A DNA stretch of 64,000 bases from Tetraselmis striata (Eukaryota > Chlorophyta > Chlorodendrophyceae > Chlorodendrales > Chlorodendraceae), in the NCBI GenBank assembly GCA_006384855.1, contig VCJN01000547.1, forward strand, positions 42,360 through 106,359. Direction: 5' to 3'. Position numbers and translations under genes: made by a program. Below are positions 50,826 to 62,564 of the stretch, piece after piece. Below the pieces are notes generated by a model, which saw nothing but the letters and a program-made list of their open reading frames with translations, had not been told where the DNA came from and made no database searches. How positions within the stretch are numbered: position 1 is the first letter of the stretch; the number at the start of each line of letters is the position of its first letter.

Positions 50826-51903
50826 TGTAGATATATATGTATTTGTTTTTACACATATATACACATGAATGTATATACGTTACAATATACATTGTATGTA
50901 TAAATATAAAATCAAAAGAATAAGAATAAGATTATTATCATTAGCTTCTAGGTCTTCTAGTTCTACCTCAGGCTCATCTGCTTTCACCTCCGCATTCATG
51001 CTACAGGTTCCGCCACATACCGCTCGCACGCATCGTGTTCCGCCAAGCCAAGAACTTGCATTCCTAGTGCGCCACCGCGGCGTGTGAACGAGTATTCTCT
51101 TTTTCGACTTTCACCAGGACGAGTCTCATTGTGCGTATCGTATGATAAAGCCTCACATGCTGTGATGCAGTGGGGGGCAGCGCATCCAGACGTAACCAAC
51201 TAGTCCGTCTGCCCTTAGACGAGCTGTATTGTATACATGCGCCCCAAGTGGGTCAGTCGCGTATACACATAACAGGCCGCCGACTTCGCGACCTGTGATT
51301 GTTTTTCCCTTCCGTCGCACACAAAGTACGGGTATTCGCGGCGGGTCGTCACTAAAGGCTGGAAATGTGGTTCGACCGGTGAGGCCACGCGCCGCACCAG
51401 CAGAAAAAGGTGTAGATGGCGAAGATGGCGTCCTCGCGCTTCCACGAGCCGTACACCACGCCCACCTCCTCCGTCAGGTACTTGCGCAGCCAGCCCACGT
51501 CCAGGGCCTCGGCGACCGAGATGTTGCGCCACACCTGCGAGAGGGCACGCGGGGCGCGAGCGCCGCGTCAACGCACCAAAGACGCAGAGCGCCAAGCCAG
51601 GCCGGGCAGCGAGCGAGCGCGAGTCCTCGTACGCGATGCATGCCATTACTGAACTGCGCACACATCTTCACACCGATCGCACTGTGGGGCAGGTTCATCA
51701 TGACATCTGAGGGTCAAGCGCACGGGAGCGCTCTCTCGGACCTTCCTCTGGAAATCGCCCCAACCCTGCCTTAGAATTAAATACGATCCCCGGGGCCCAA
51801 CAGTAGTGATTTGTTTTGCACATTCGCGTTTTAATATTCGGACTGTATTCGTACTATATTCCGATGGATTTCTCCGTTTTTAAGTTCTTTTCACATGGGA
51901 GGG

Positions 51904-51939
<36 letters not shown>

Positions 51940-54900
51940 CTGAAAACGTCATTTATCCGCAGACCGTCAATTGTGTTTGTACGGTATACGTATCTGCGCT
52001 GCGCACCTCAAGCCAACAGATACAGTAAAATAAAACACCAAGCTGCCTTTTCAGTCATATAAGCGACTAATCCTTATTCTGGATATGTCGCACACTCAGA
52101 AAGAGAAAACTTCCTCGTATGGCCGCAAGGGCAATGTTTGCGTTTGCCTTTGTTTCGTTTTGGAAGGGACACAGCGGACCCAGGGGTGCAAGCGGGAGGC
52201 GGGGGGCGGGGGGGGGGGGGCGGGGGGGGGGGAACCTCGTAGCCGTCCTCAAAGACGGCGGCCAGCACAGAGTAGACGGAGGGCGAGGCCATCGCGGAGC
52301 CGCGCGTGCGGATGAGGCGCAGCTCCGCCAGCGCGGCGCCCACGCGCGCGTTGTACTCCGGCTTGTTGTGCTCCTCGAAGAGGCGGCGCCAGTAGTGCTG
52401 CGCGCCCGAGGCCGCGGCGCTGCCCTCGTCGCGCGGGTCGGAGGCGCCCCACAGGTAGTCGAACGTCATGCCCAGCCACGCCTCCAGCGACAGCCAGTGC
52501 TTGAGCTTCTCGTCGCGGCGGTCGCGGCACATGCGCTCCGCGAGCGTCCACACGCGCGAAAAGTAACCAAACTCGCAGTACACGCCCGCCTCCAGGATGG
52601 CGGCCAGCTGCGAGGCGATGAGGCGGCGCGCCTTGTTGTTGGGGCGACCGCCGAGCTCGCGCAGGACGCCGCGGAGTGCGACGCGCATGCCGCCCTCCGC
52701 CAGGGGCGCCACCACGGGGAGCACCATCATCATGCGCGCGCGGCTGTAAAACAGCTTGCTGCGCGCGATCTCCACCATGCAATCGTTCGCGCTGCCATAC
52801 TGCGGCACGCAGCACCTGCGCATAGAAGAAAGGGGGGGGGGGGGGGGGGGGGGGGGGGGGAGGCAGAGAAATCAGCGCCATCGCCACAGTCCCCTGTTTG
52901 TTCACGATTTGTCCTAAACCAATACCAACACATTTCCTGGAATAGGTAAAATGATCTGCAGCATACATTAGTTAAAAATGCTACCTGCGCGTTAGTAGTG
53001 CCTAGAGAGCGAGAGCGAGAGCGAGAGAGAGAGAGAGAGGGACTCCACCACAAGGGGTGCAGGTGGCTGAGGGGCATCATAAGAGCGGTGCAGCAGGAAG
53101 CCGGATACCTGGCTGACACTGTTGATGTGTGTGTGCGGGTGGGGGGAGGGGGGGGGGGGGGGTCCCTGAATAATAGGGAACAAAATAAAAAAATTGCCTC
53201 CCATACTCAACAATGGGGTGCGAGATGCGTCTATATCCTAGTTCGCGCCACTCTTGTGTAAATTAGATATCAGGCAGAATCATAGCTAGGTATCAAACAG
53301 CACTGACTTCATGCTCTATCATGGAGACACCTTTGAAAAATCAGGAGCATAGCGAATGGATTTAGTACATAATTCTAGCATCTATCGATAAGGCATGTGA
53401 ATATTAAGACATATATATCAGGTATATAGCTTGTATTACTATTCTTTGCCAAACGCAGTTGTGTGAAAATTGTGACCTGCAGGCCATCCATGCGCGGTGT
53501 TCCCGAGCATACATACGTGCGGTACGTGCTCGGCAGGGATGCGGGGCGCACCAGTCGACCCAGACGTAGAAGATGCTGCGGTGCGCGTCGAGGTAGCGAC
53601 GCATCATGCCCAGCTGCGCGTCCGTCATGGGTGTGAACTCGGGGCTCTGCGCCACCGGCTTGGGCTTGCCCCAGCGCCAGCTGACGACCGCGGTGGCGTC
53701 CCACATCTTCTGCGTCGTGTCCTGGTACGGCACCTCCACGTAGACCGAGTTCCCGGCCGGCACCTCCTCGTAGCACGGCAGCGCGACCGCCTGCCGCACC
53801 CAGCTCGCCAGCAGCAGCCGCATCGGCCGCGACTTACACTCCTCGCCGATGCCCTCGTGCAGGTCGATGACGCTGGGCGCGAGCGCCTGGAAAGGGAGGT
53901 TGGCCTTGTCCTGAATGCCGACCGCCGCCTCCGCCTTGCGCGCCTGCTTGCTCATCGTGACGGAGGCGAAGGAGGCCGTCGACATACCACGGCTGGTCGC
54001 GAGGTGGGACCAGCCGCTGACGCTACCCAGGCTGCGCTCAGAAGGGTCGGCGCCGGCGCCATACATGCCCCCCATACCGGGCAGCTCCTCGTCGCTGCTA
54101 CCGGCGCTGAGGCTGCCGCGCGTCGACCGCCCGCGCCGCGCCTGCCCACCACACCAGTCCGCCCACCAGCACGAGCACCGCCAAGACGCCTACGGCGGCG
54201 CCCGCGATGATCGGAATCGAAGAGGAGGTTGCCGCGGCGGGCGCGGCGGGGAGTCTTGGAGGGTCCGACAGCATGCCGGCCGGTCGCACCGTGCGACGCG
54301 TGCCCACCGCCACATCGTACACCTTGGTGCAAGGGCCGCCGCCACACGCGGTGTACGGGTCGCCGCCCTCCAGCGTGTCGTCGACCGTGGAGAAGCGCAC
54401 GTGGGCGATGATGGTGTACGTGCCAGGCTCGAGCGCGATCTCGTCGGCAAAGTCCGCGGCGCCGGCTCGGTCGAGGTCGGCCGCCCCGGCCGCCGTGTGG
54501 GTGGACAGGCCGGGCGTGTCGGCGACAAACGGGGTGCACGCGCCCACGTTGGCAAAGCACGAGTGAATGTTGGCATGGTGCACGTCAAAGACGCCGCCGC
54601 CGAGTGTGGTGGACTCGGAGGGCAGCAGCGGCACTCGGGCACGGTCCAGCGCCAGGGAGTAGCGGACCAGGTAGCTCGTGGTCGCCTCCATATACTCCGG
54701 AAGCGGCGCGGAGAACGCGAGCGCCACCGCGGGCGGACAGGCCGCCATCTCGCGCTTGCCTTCGCTGCTGGAGGTCCAGCAGAGGGCGCACATCGCGGAG
54801 GGATCCTCCAGGTAGCACTGGCTGGACATGCTTATCCTGGTATTGCCGCCGTCGCCGCGCCCCACGCGCCGCAGCATGCCCACCGCCACATCGTACACCT

Positions 54901-55438
54901 GCGCCGACACCAACACGCCAGCGTGGCGGCCAGGATGATATCAGTGCCCATCACCAGATAGGGGTGAGACACCGAACGCGCGCCTTGCTGAGGCCAGGAT
55001 GCTGCAATTGTATTCTCAGCTATGTCAAGAGGGCACATGGCAGTGCGGCTATCGTGAAAGCTGATAGATTCAAAACAAACGCCAACGTATATCGATATTA
55101 AAATGATATCACGCATGATACATATGTACATGTTTATATGTAAATACGTATATCTGTAGATATAAATAAATTTATACTCCATTGTTTTTCATATATATAC
55201 ATAGAATGTACATACACACACATATATACACATATATGGATGTACATACAGACACAAACATATATATATATATATATAATATATATGTGTGTGTGTATAT
55301 ACATATTGATACATGTCTATGCATCGATGTAAATCCATATCTATATACACATATATATACATATAGGGGAGGGGACCCGTGAGATGTGTATATAACTGTA
55401 GGCTTATATGTGTATATATCATCTATGCATGTATACCT

Positions 55439-55469
<31 letters not shown>

Positions 55470-57810
55470 AAGGGAGGGGGGCTATAGTATAACAATCAAA
55501 CAACAAAGGCATATATTTGGAAACATAATCAGTGCTGAAGGAGGGGGAAAGGTGAGGGGAGCGCAGAGGTGGGTTCAAAGCGGACTCAGCTGCCTCAGCG
55601 GGGGAGGCAGGAGGCCGCACCTTGAGGCAGTCCAGGCCGCCGCAAGCGCCCAGCGGCTGCGCTACGCCGTCGTCCAGTGTGGCGAACCGCAGGTGCGCGA
55701 TGATCGTGTACACGCCGGCCTCGAGCTCAACAGGCGAGGAGAAGGCGACGCGGCCGTCGGCGCCCAGGTTGCCGCACAGCGCAGGTGTGTGCGTGGACAG
55801 CCCGGGCGTGTCGGCCACAAAGGGTGTGCAGGGACCCGAGGAGGAGAAGCACGAGTGAATGTTGGCATGCACCACCTCCGTCGGCGCGCCGGTGGTGCCC
55901 GGAGCTGCCAGCGCTACCGGCGCCACCACATCGGTGTCTACCCACAGCGAGTAGCCAACCTACAAGGCAAGCAGGAGGAGAAAGGGGTGTCAGGGGGCGG
56001 GCTGTAGTCCCATCCCTCCACCCGCAATCAGGCAGAGTGCCAATGAGCCCACCCATTGTGACGCCCCGAGGCTACGGACAGCCGCGTCGCAAACTCTTGG
56101 CCAAGCGTCAGAGCTAACGCCACGTGAGAACTGGCGTCGATAGAATAACGAACGTAGTTTACGTTTCAACCGCCTGGGCTGAACAAATTCAACCTGAAGT
56201 TGATAAATGACATGCCCCGGATATATTTGAACGCTGAGTCGGTGCAGAGTAAAGCGGAGCAGAGGGGTGGGGGGGTGGGGGGGGGGGGGGGGAGGTTGAT
56301 CAGCAGGAGGCGCATCTGCTCACAGGGGTGCGCGCGCACCTGCGTGGGCTGTAGGACCAGCAGCGAGGGTGGCAGCGCGGGTGGGTCCCAGGTGAGGCGG
56401 ACGGCAGGCGGGCAGGGCCCGAGCGCCTTGTCCCCCGCGCTGCTGGTGGTCCAGCACAGGGAGCACTCCGCGTCTGGGTCGCTGAGGTAGCACTGCCCGC
56501 GGTTGGCGGCGGACGAGCCGCCACTGCCGCCGCCGTCGCCCGGCGCCACGCTGCGCGGGAGCCCCGCCGCGACGTCCCACACGGTGAGGCCGCCGCCAGG
56601 GGCCGCGGTGTGGAAACGCACGTGCACGATGAGCGTGTACTCCCCGCCGGCAGCGCGACGCCCGACGTGAAGCGCACCGCGCCGTCCGCGCCCAGGTCGG
56701 CTTCGAGGCTGGGCGTGTGCGTGGCCAGCCCGGGGGTGTCGGCCACAAAGGGGGTGCAGGGCCCGCTAGCCGCTGCGCACGAGTGCACGTTTGCATGGGA
56801 GACATCCGCCGCCTCGCCGCCCGTGGTGCCGGCCACCGGCACGACCGGCAGCCCCAGGCGCACCGCGTACGTCGTCGGGTAGAGGCGGCCCGCAGTCATC
56901 TCGCGCGGCGGGGGCGTCTCCCATGTGAGCGCCACCTCCGGCGGGCATCGCGCCAGGCGGACAGTGCCGGCGGGATCGGTTGTCCAGCAGAGCGCGCATG
57001 CGGGGGCGTCGCGCGCAGGGTCGTCCAGGTAGCAGAGGCCGCCCTGCTGGGTGGATCCGCCGCCGCTCGGCTCCTGCGCCGGCGGCCGGACGGTGCGGCG
57101 CACGCCGGCGGCGACGTCGTAGGTCTTGAGGCAGGCGCGGCCGCCGCAGCTGGTGGCGGGGTCGGGCACGCTGTCGTCCAGCATGGTGAAGCGCAGGTGC
57201 GCGATGAGGGTGTGCTCGCCCGGCGGCAGCGACAGGGCGCCCACAAAGCGTGCCTCGCCCAGGCCGTCCAGAGCTGCCTGCAGCGCGGGCGACTCGGTGA
57301 CCAGCCGGGGCGTGACGCCCACAAAGGGCGTGCAACCCAGAGGGCCAAGGTTGGCCACTGCGCAGGAGTGCAGGTTGGAGTGCGACACGTCATGCAGGGT
57401 GCCGTCGTGCGCGGGGCTGGGGACCAACGCGGCGGCCTGCGCGGAGCCCAGGCGCAGCGTGTAGCGCAGCGAAAACTGCACTCCCGCCTCCAGGTCTGGT
57501 GAGCCATAGGCATTAAGAGGGCCCAGAGGGGAAGGGGGGGGGGGAGTCCCTCAGTCCTCGAGCAATGTGCCATGGAGGGCAGCCTGTGCCAAGGGTCAGG
57601 TGTGAGTGCTTGTTACTAGCATTAACTGCAGCAATCGTTAACGGGGGGGTGTGGGTCGCAAACATAAGCAAATCTCTGCTTTGCATCATCGAGTCGGAGG
57701 CTCGTACTCCGTGCTATATTTGTGGTGTATTTTGAGATAAATGTAGAGTTTTGCAGAGGGTTGATGCGTAGCAAACCCAAGATTATTAATACGGGCATAC
57801 TGTGTGTAAT

Positions 57811-57863
<53 letters not shown>

Positions 57864-58948
57864 CGGTATGCCTTGCGCACGTTTCAGCATCCATAAATGT
57901 ATTTCAATGTATATTTTATAAAATTCGTAGCCCTGCGTATCTCATATTCATTTATCTATTTGTAAATATACACATCTCACAGGTCCCCCCCCCCCCCCCC
58001 CCCCCCCAACACACACACACATCCTCCATCTTGGACATTCTGGAAGACCACGGAAGTATGCAAAGAAAGGGGGAAGAAAGGGGCGGAGGGGCACAGCCGT
58101 GGGGGCGGGCCCTCGGCGGCACCTTCCGGCGGCGGCTCCAGCTCGAGCGCGATACCGGGCGGGCAGGCCGCCAGCTGGGAGGCGCCCGCGGAGTCGGTGG
58201 TCCAGCAAAGCGCGCAGGCGGGGTCCTCGGCGCCGGAGGCGTCCAGATAGCAGCGCCTTGCCGCCGCCGCCGCCGCCACCTCGCGGCGCCCGCCGGCGGC
58301 AACGTCATAGCGCATCACGTGACCGCCGGCTCGTCGAGCGAAAAAGCGCGCGTGGGCCAACACCGTCGACCGTCCGGGCGGCAGCGACACAACGCCGCTG
58401 AAGGCCGCCACGCGTGTGATGCTAAGATGGCTCGCGAGGGCCTCCGTGTCGACCGCCGTCCACTCGTTCCCGCCCAGGGCGGCCTCCACCGCGAAGGGGC
58501 TGCAGGCGTCCGCGGCTGGGCCGGAGCGGACGTGGAGGTTGGCATGAGGGATGTCCCAAGTTTGCGCGCTGCGCGCGCTCGCTGTGTTTGGCAGCACCTG
58601 GAAGTCGGGAGCCACCTGCAGCCGGTACCGGGCCTCGTAGCCCAGGGCCGCCTCGAGGCCATCGGCAGGTAGTGCCCGCGTGAAGGTGAGGCTCATCCCC
58701 GGCGGGCACTGTTGGAGCAGGGAGGGCGGGCCGCCGACTCCGAGGTCGGTCACCCAGCAGGCCATGCACCCGTCGCCAGTGGCGGGGGCATTGTCCCGAA
58801 GATAGCACGGAATTGTTCCGTTGTTATTTCTGCTACGGTCTACCTGCTGGGCTCTCGCCGGCTGCGGGCCGCACACCTGGATCAGCACAACCAGCAGCAG
58901 CAGCAGCGGTGTCGCTGCCTGGAGACAGCGCCAATCGCGCCAATCCAT
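50300..58948 (-). CDS. Receptor-like single-pass membrane protein: five Cys-rich ectodomain repeats, TM, HET/TIR-like cytosolic domain, ~1,581 aa
   Basis: Exons in coding order: 58123-58948, 56340-57495, 55621-55959, 53552-54898, 52236-52815, 51398-51534, 50300-50660. All junctions are GT-AG and in phase if one base is added near 56645 and one removed near 54130-54147. A signal peptide (PLLLLLVVLIQVCG) is followed by five ~190-aa repeats sharing CYL-x(n)-C-x2-CWT, a CPP motif, HANxHSC, CTPFVADTPGLxTHT, a YTIIAHxRF strand and YDVAxG. TM at about 1002-1025 (IIAGAAVGVLAVLVLVGGLV). The cytosolic part has DATAVVSWRWG (~1174), then FYVWVDWCCVPQYG across an intron, then YSRARMMMVLPV, the spacing seen in HET/TIR-like domains, and a Glu-rich C-terminus. 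The ectodomain family is unrecognised and the signalling role is inferred. Confidence 0.83.
50782..50822. repeat. (AT)n microsatellite in the last receptor intron
   Basis: About 20 AT units. Confidence 0.9.
51905..51939. repeat. G35 homopolymer (longest in window)
   Basis: 35 consecutive G in the intron between receptor exons 5 and 6; C on the sense strand. Confidence 0.9.
52832..52860. repeat. G29 homopolymer acting as polypyrimidine tract on the sense strand
   Basis: On the minus strand it is C29, ending 14 bases before the acceptor AG (52817-52816) of receptor exon 5. Confidence 0.85.
53004..53040. repeat. (GA)n / GAGAGC repeat
   Basis: Purine repeat in receptor intron 4. Confidence 0.85.
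55441..55467. repeat. (AC)n microsatellite in receptor intron 3
   Basis: About 13 AC units. The same intron is AT-rich and carries several TATATA and TGTGTA runs (55180-55400). Confidence 0.85.
57812..57861. repeat. (CA)n microsatellite in receptor intron 1
   Basis: About 25 CA units. A C20 tract follows at 57987-58006. Confidence 0.9.
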
Positions 58949-59224
58949 CTTCGCTGCGCTCCCTACGCCGGCAGTAGGTGACAATGAGACAACGGTAACA
59001 GCGCCGTCCGGAGGGTCGTCTTAGCCAGACCCTCCTCTGCTCGGACGGCCCGACGTACGCGAAGAGGACCTGATATATGGACAGGGTCGCTGCTCGTACG
59101 GTCCTGTTCCTGGAGCGCCCATTCACAATATCGTAACAGGCGGTGTCTCGGATAGGCGGTGTTTAGATTTTTATTACATAAGGGCTTTCACAAAAGCGCA
59201 CTACAAACAGAACTAACAGCAACT

Positions 59225-59300
59225 ATGAAAGGTTGCCAGGTTGGTGATTTCCGATATCGCCTTCTGCTGCTAGCTCGTGTATTAATTAAAGGTTGCCAGC
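59225..59300 (+). repeat. Interspersed repeat family C, copy 4 (3' block only)
   Basis: GATTTCCGATATCGCCTTCT followed by GCTGCTAGCTCGTG, as in the 6.8- and 10.6-kb copies. Confidence 0.4.
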
Positions 59301-59587
59301 AAAAGAGGGACACAAGCCTGGCGGTGTTTAGATGGTCGCTTAAGACGGGGTACTAAGGATTATAGGACTGGTATTACTGCCTGCGATTGCTCTGGCGGGA
59401 ATGAGGTCTGACGTCTGACGGTGTCGGCGCGACAAGTGTCCCGCAGAAGTACAGGTAGTCGCCGAAAGTCGCCGTGTTGTATTGACACGAGTGCGGTACA
59501 AGTATACACCGTTTTCCGTACGACTGTAGCGACGATACGAGGTACCCGTAACCCGTACCGTACAGGTAGACTCGTTACTACGAATAT

Positions 59588-59604
59588 AAACCCTAAACCC
59601 TAAA
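59588..59604. repeat. Interstitial telomere-like CCCTAAA repeats
   Basis: AAACCCTAAACCCTAAA, two and a half perfect units of the TTTAGGG telomere type. Confidence 0.6.
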
Positions 59605-59734
59605 CGAATATATACACAGGCACCGGCTAAGCGCCTACTGCTTGACAGCTTGTAAGGATTATGTATCAGGGCCTGTACAGGCACTGGACATAAATAAAGG
59701 TGAAGCTGCCGGAGTGCAGACCAGATGTGCCTAG

Positions 59735-59850
59735 GGAATTCCCGGGAAAATGGGAAAACGGGAAATTCCCTAGGAATTCCCGCCGATCGCCAAAAAATAA
59801 TAGGGAATTCCCGGAATTCCCGGGAATCCCTAGGGAATTCCTGGGTACCG
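59735..59850. repeat. Cluster of GGGAATTCCC palindromes (1)
   Basis: At least six near-perfect palindromic units (GGGAATTCCCGGGAA, GGGAAATTCCCTAGGAATTC), separated by short spacers, in 115 bp. Confidence 0.75.
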
Positions 59851-60439
59851 GCACTCTGTACCGGCTCAGGGGCCAAGGCCGTCAATGTGATGCAGGTTTT
59901 TTTGCATTTCCCAGGCACGTAGGAATGTCCTTTTAAAACATATTTATCCCGTGAGCACTAATGTGGCTAGCGCAGTAATGGAGAGCGCATGCAGGTGGAG
60001 CAGTCGAGCAGAGCAGGCTGTAATGCCGGCCGGGGCCGGGCCAGGGCGGGGTGGCGCGGGGCGGATGCGCAAGCGGCCGGCTGGCCCGGCTGCTGGTCGG
60101 AAGGGATGACGGTGGGGTAACGGTATCTGTCCCGGACTCGGGCAGTCGTCAAGCCTCCGGCCCTCAGTGCCCCTTGGCCGGGCTGAACAGCCCTGCTGAC
60201 AGCTTGTAGAATGACAGCCGTCCGCCCGCAGGCTGCAAGCATGCATGTGCGGTAGGGGGTCGAGAGACGGCTGACATGGTGACAGTTTGATAAGGCAGTC
60301 GCTGCATCCCTCACTTGACGGCCGCTGGCGGGCACGCGCCCGACAGCCTGCTGGACTCGTGTTCGCTGGGTTTGTGATAGTCGCGCCCGGATAGAGTGCC
60401 ACGTAGCGCAACCGGTACATTAATTATAAATTACAGCCG

Positions 60440-60530
60440 CGAATTCCCGATTCCAGGGAATTCCTAGGAAAACGGGAATAATTCCCGGGAATTCCCGGGA
60501 ATTCCCGACACCTCAAATAGGTATTCCCGG
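60440..60530. repeat. Cluster of GGGAATTCCC palindromes (2)
   Basis: The same palindromic unit repeated (AATTCCCGGGAATTCCCGGG), about 600 bp from cluster 1. Confidence 0.75.
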
Positions 60531-60739
60531 GAAAGGAGCACCTCTGGTGCAGACGGCCAAGTCTAATGCGTTTGCCCGTGCTCATTCCGCACCCTCTTCT
60601 GGTGTTGCTTCCACCTCGCAACTGATGTAGCGGATGTTTCCTATTGCCTATTCGGGCGGCTTCTTGATCGCCTTTTGCAGCTCATGTAGCCAATAAAGGG
60701 GAAGCTACCGGTAGTCGCTGTACTGGATGTAGGGAAATG

Positions 60740-61440
60740 TATAGTGCTGGAAATTCCATTACTGGCCTTCAGTTAGTCTTGCAGAATGCTTCGGCAATTT
60801 GCTTGATGACTATAACAGAGCTTTCGCTTTGTTCCTTTCGCCGTTTCCGAGTTCGGCTCGCTGGCCCCGCACGCTGAGGCCTTCTTGGTGGAGCTCGCGA
60901 AAGCTAGCCACACACACACTGGCCAAAAAATCGGCCAGCTCTTGTCTGCGTGGCGCCTCCGTTTCTCCTTGCTCATCATCAACATGGCACATGCAGACAA
61001 CGTTCTTGGCGGGGTCGCGGCCGCCCGCGCGGCACGTGATGGTGCTCCTGCGCCTGCGTCGCGTCGCTCATCGGCATGTGTTGCTATGACCCGGGTCGCT
61101 GGCTGAAAGCGTCCTCGCCGCGGCTGATGGCCTACACCGGGGCGGTGGACTCTTTGATTCCTGGCATCTTGGCGACTTCGTGGTTCCCTTGGCTCTCCCT
61201 TGGTTCTTGGCTCCTTGGCCTCCTGCTCGACCTTGGTTTCAGGCTTATGTCTTTCTTTTGTTGGCAACCTTTCATAGTTGCGATTAGTTATGTTTGTAGT
61301 GCGCATATGTTAAAGCCCTGATTTAAAAACGAAGATAATAACGGAGCGTGGCCTACCCAAGGCTTTCCGTAACTGGATTGCTGCCTAATCAGCCGTCGTA
61401 GAGACGCTGGAAGGATTTCAGTCCTGGTCCGGGGACGAAA
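60740..61440 (-). repeat. Interspersed repeat family B, copy 5, split by an insertion
   Basis: The two halves of a minus-oriented copy (60740-60821 and 61338-61440) join into the standard family-B order once the 516-bp insert between them is removed. Confidence 0.7.
60822..61337 (+). mobile_element. 5'-truncated LINE 3' end inserted into a family-B repeat
   Basis: It is flanked by ATAACAGAGC (60812-60821) and ATAACGGAGC (61338-61347), a 10-bp target duplication with one mismatch. The plus frame from 60822 reads FVPFAVSEFGSLAPHAEAF, then LSAWRLRFSLLI, resembling the C-terminal tail of algal LINE proteins. It ends at a stop (~61106) and is followed by a ~230-bp 3' UTR and a short A-rich end (TTTAAAAACGAAG). 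Truncation plus target duplication is the usual outcome of target-primed reverse transcription. Confidence 0.65.
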
Positions 61441-61559
61441 ACAGTAAAGAAACTGGCTGTAGGGATAATACTGATGGTAGTCGCTACTCGTAGTATGATT
61501 ACATGAGCCAGCTGCAAAATTCAAGAAATCCATGCAGAAATCTAGAAGAAAATCCAGCT

Positions 61560-62460
61560 ACGGGCCACCAGAGGCGGGAACCGCCATGGCAGCCACCGAC
61601 CATGCATCGACACCAGCCAGCCGCCGCTCCACGCAATAGGGACGCTCTCCCCAGCACACAATCCCGGGCCACTCCAATAGCGGCACTAGGCCGAATGTGA
61701 TGTGAAGGCGCCGACAGGAAATAAAGGAGCTTCGAAGTAGAGGTCTCCGAGCAAGGAGCGGAAGTGGGGGGGTCCAACCCAGAACGGGGCGCCACGGGCG
61801 TGCAACAGACGCAGGCCACCCAACGCCAAATCCGCCGCCAGCTCGGTCGCGTCCTTTTCCACCAAACGTAGAACGCCTTCCCCAGCACAACATCCCGGGC
61901 CACTCATCCAATAGCGGCGCTGCGCCGAATGTGATGTGGAGGCGCCAACAGGACAGGAAGGGAGAAAGTGCTAAACGAGTAGGGAATGGAGAGCCGACCG
62001 CGGGCCAGCAACGACGTAAGACGCCGGTGTCCAGCGCGTTGTTCCGCCCAGCGCCAGATCCGCCGCCAGCTCGGTCGCGTCCCCTTCCGCTGAACGTAGA
62101 ACTCCCTTCCCAGCACAACATTCTGGGCAACTCCAATAGCGGCACTAGGCCGAATGTGATGTGGAGGCGCCGACAGGACAGGAAGGGAGAGGGTGCTCAA
62201 AGAACAGCGAACGGGGACTTGACCGGACCAGGAACGACGTAGGACGCCGGTGTCCAGCTCACAATGCTCCTCCGCGGCAGTGGCAGCACGGGCGGGGCCA
62301 AGGCTACCAAGGCGCCACCCGTGCACGATCCCCGCCCCCATCCCCAGCCGGGGGTGGAGGCGGAGGAAAGGCTCGCGATTCCGAGGGCCGAGGACGGTCG
62401 TCGGGCCCGCCCATGCGGCGGTGGGTGGGTGGGATCGTTGGTGGATCGTGTAGTCGCTAC
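61560..62460 (-). repeat. Tandem array of ~230-bp units, 62-kb locus (inverted relative to 22 kb)
   Basis: GATGTGGAGGCGCC-type unit landmarks (the complement of those at 22 kb) occur near 61698, 61933 and 62158, giving a period of about 230 bp. The leader at 62230-62440 matches the 21755-22000 leader in inverted orientation. Confidence 0.7.
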
Positions 62461-62564
62461 TCGTAGTCGTACGGATAGATAGTGATTGCGCTTTTCCAAT
62501 TCACACGAGTACGGGTGTGAGTGCCAGTAGTTTGTTGTGTTGATTTTCATCATTGGCATTGTCC

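Larger units (their letters stand above)
58949..60739. other. Spacer upstream of the receptor-like gene
   Basis: No gene recognised. Contains the promoter side of the receptor gene, a family-C repeat end (59225-59300), a telomere-like tract (59588-59604) and two clusters of GGGAATTCCC palindromes. Confidence 0.55.

Noticed and set aside
60773-61306. 177-aa minus-strand frame rich in Lys/Arg/Glu
   Set aside because: It crosses the boundary between a family-B repeat and the inserted LINE tail, so it cannot be an original gene.
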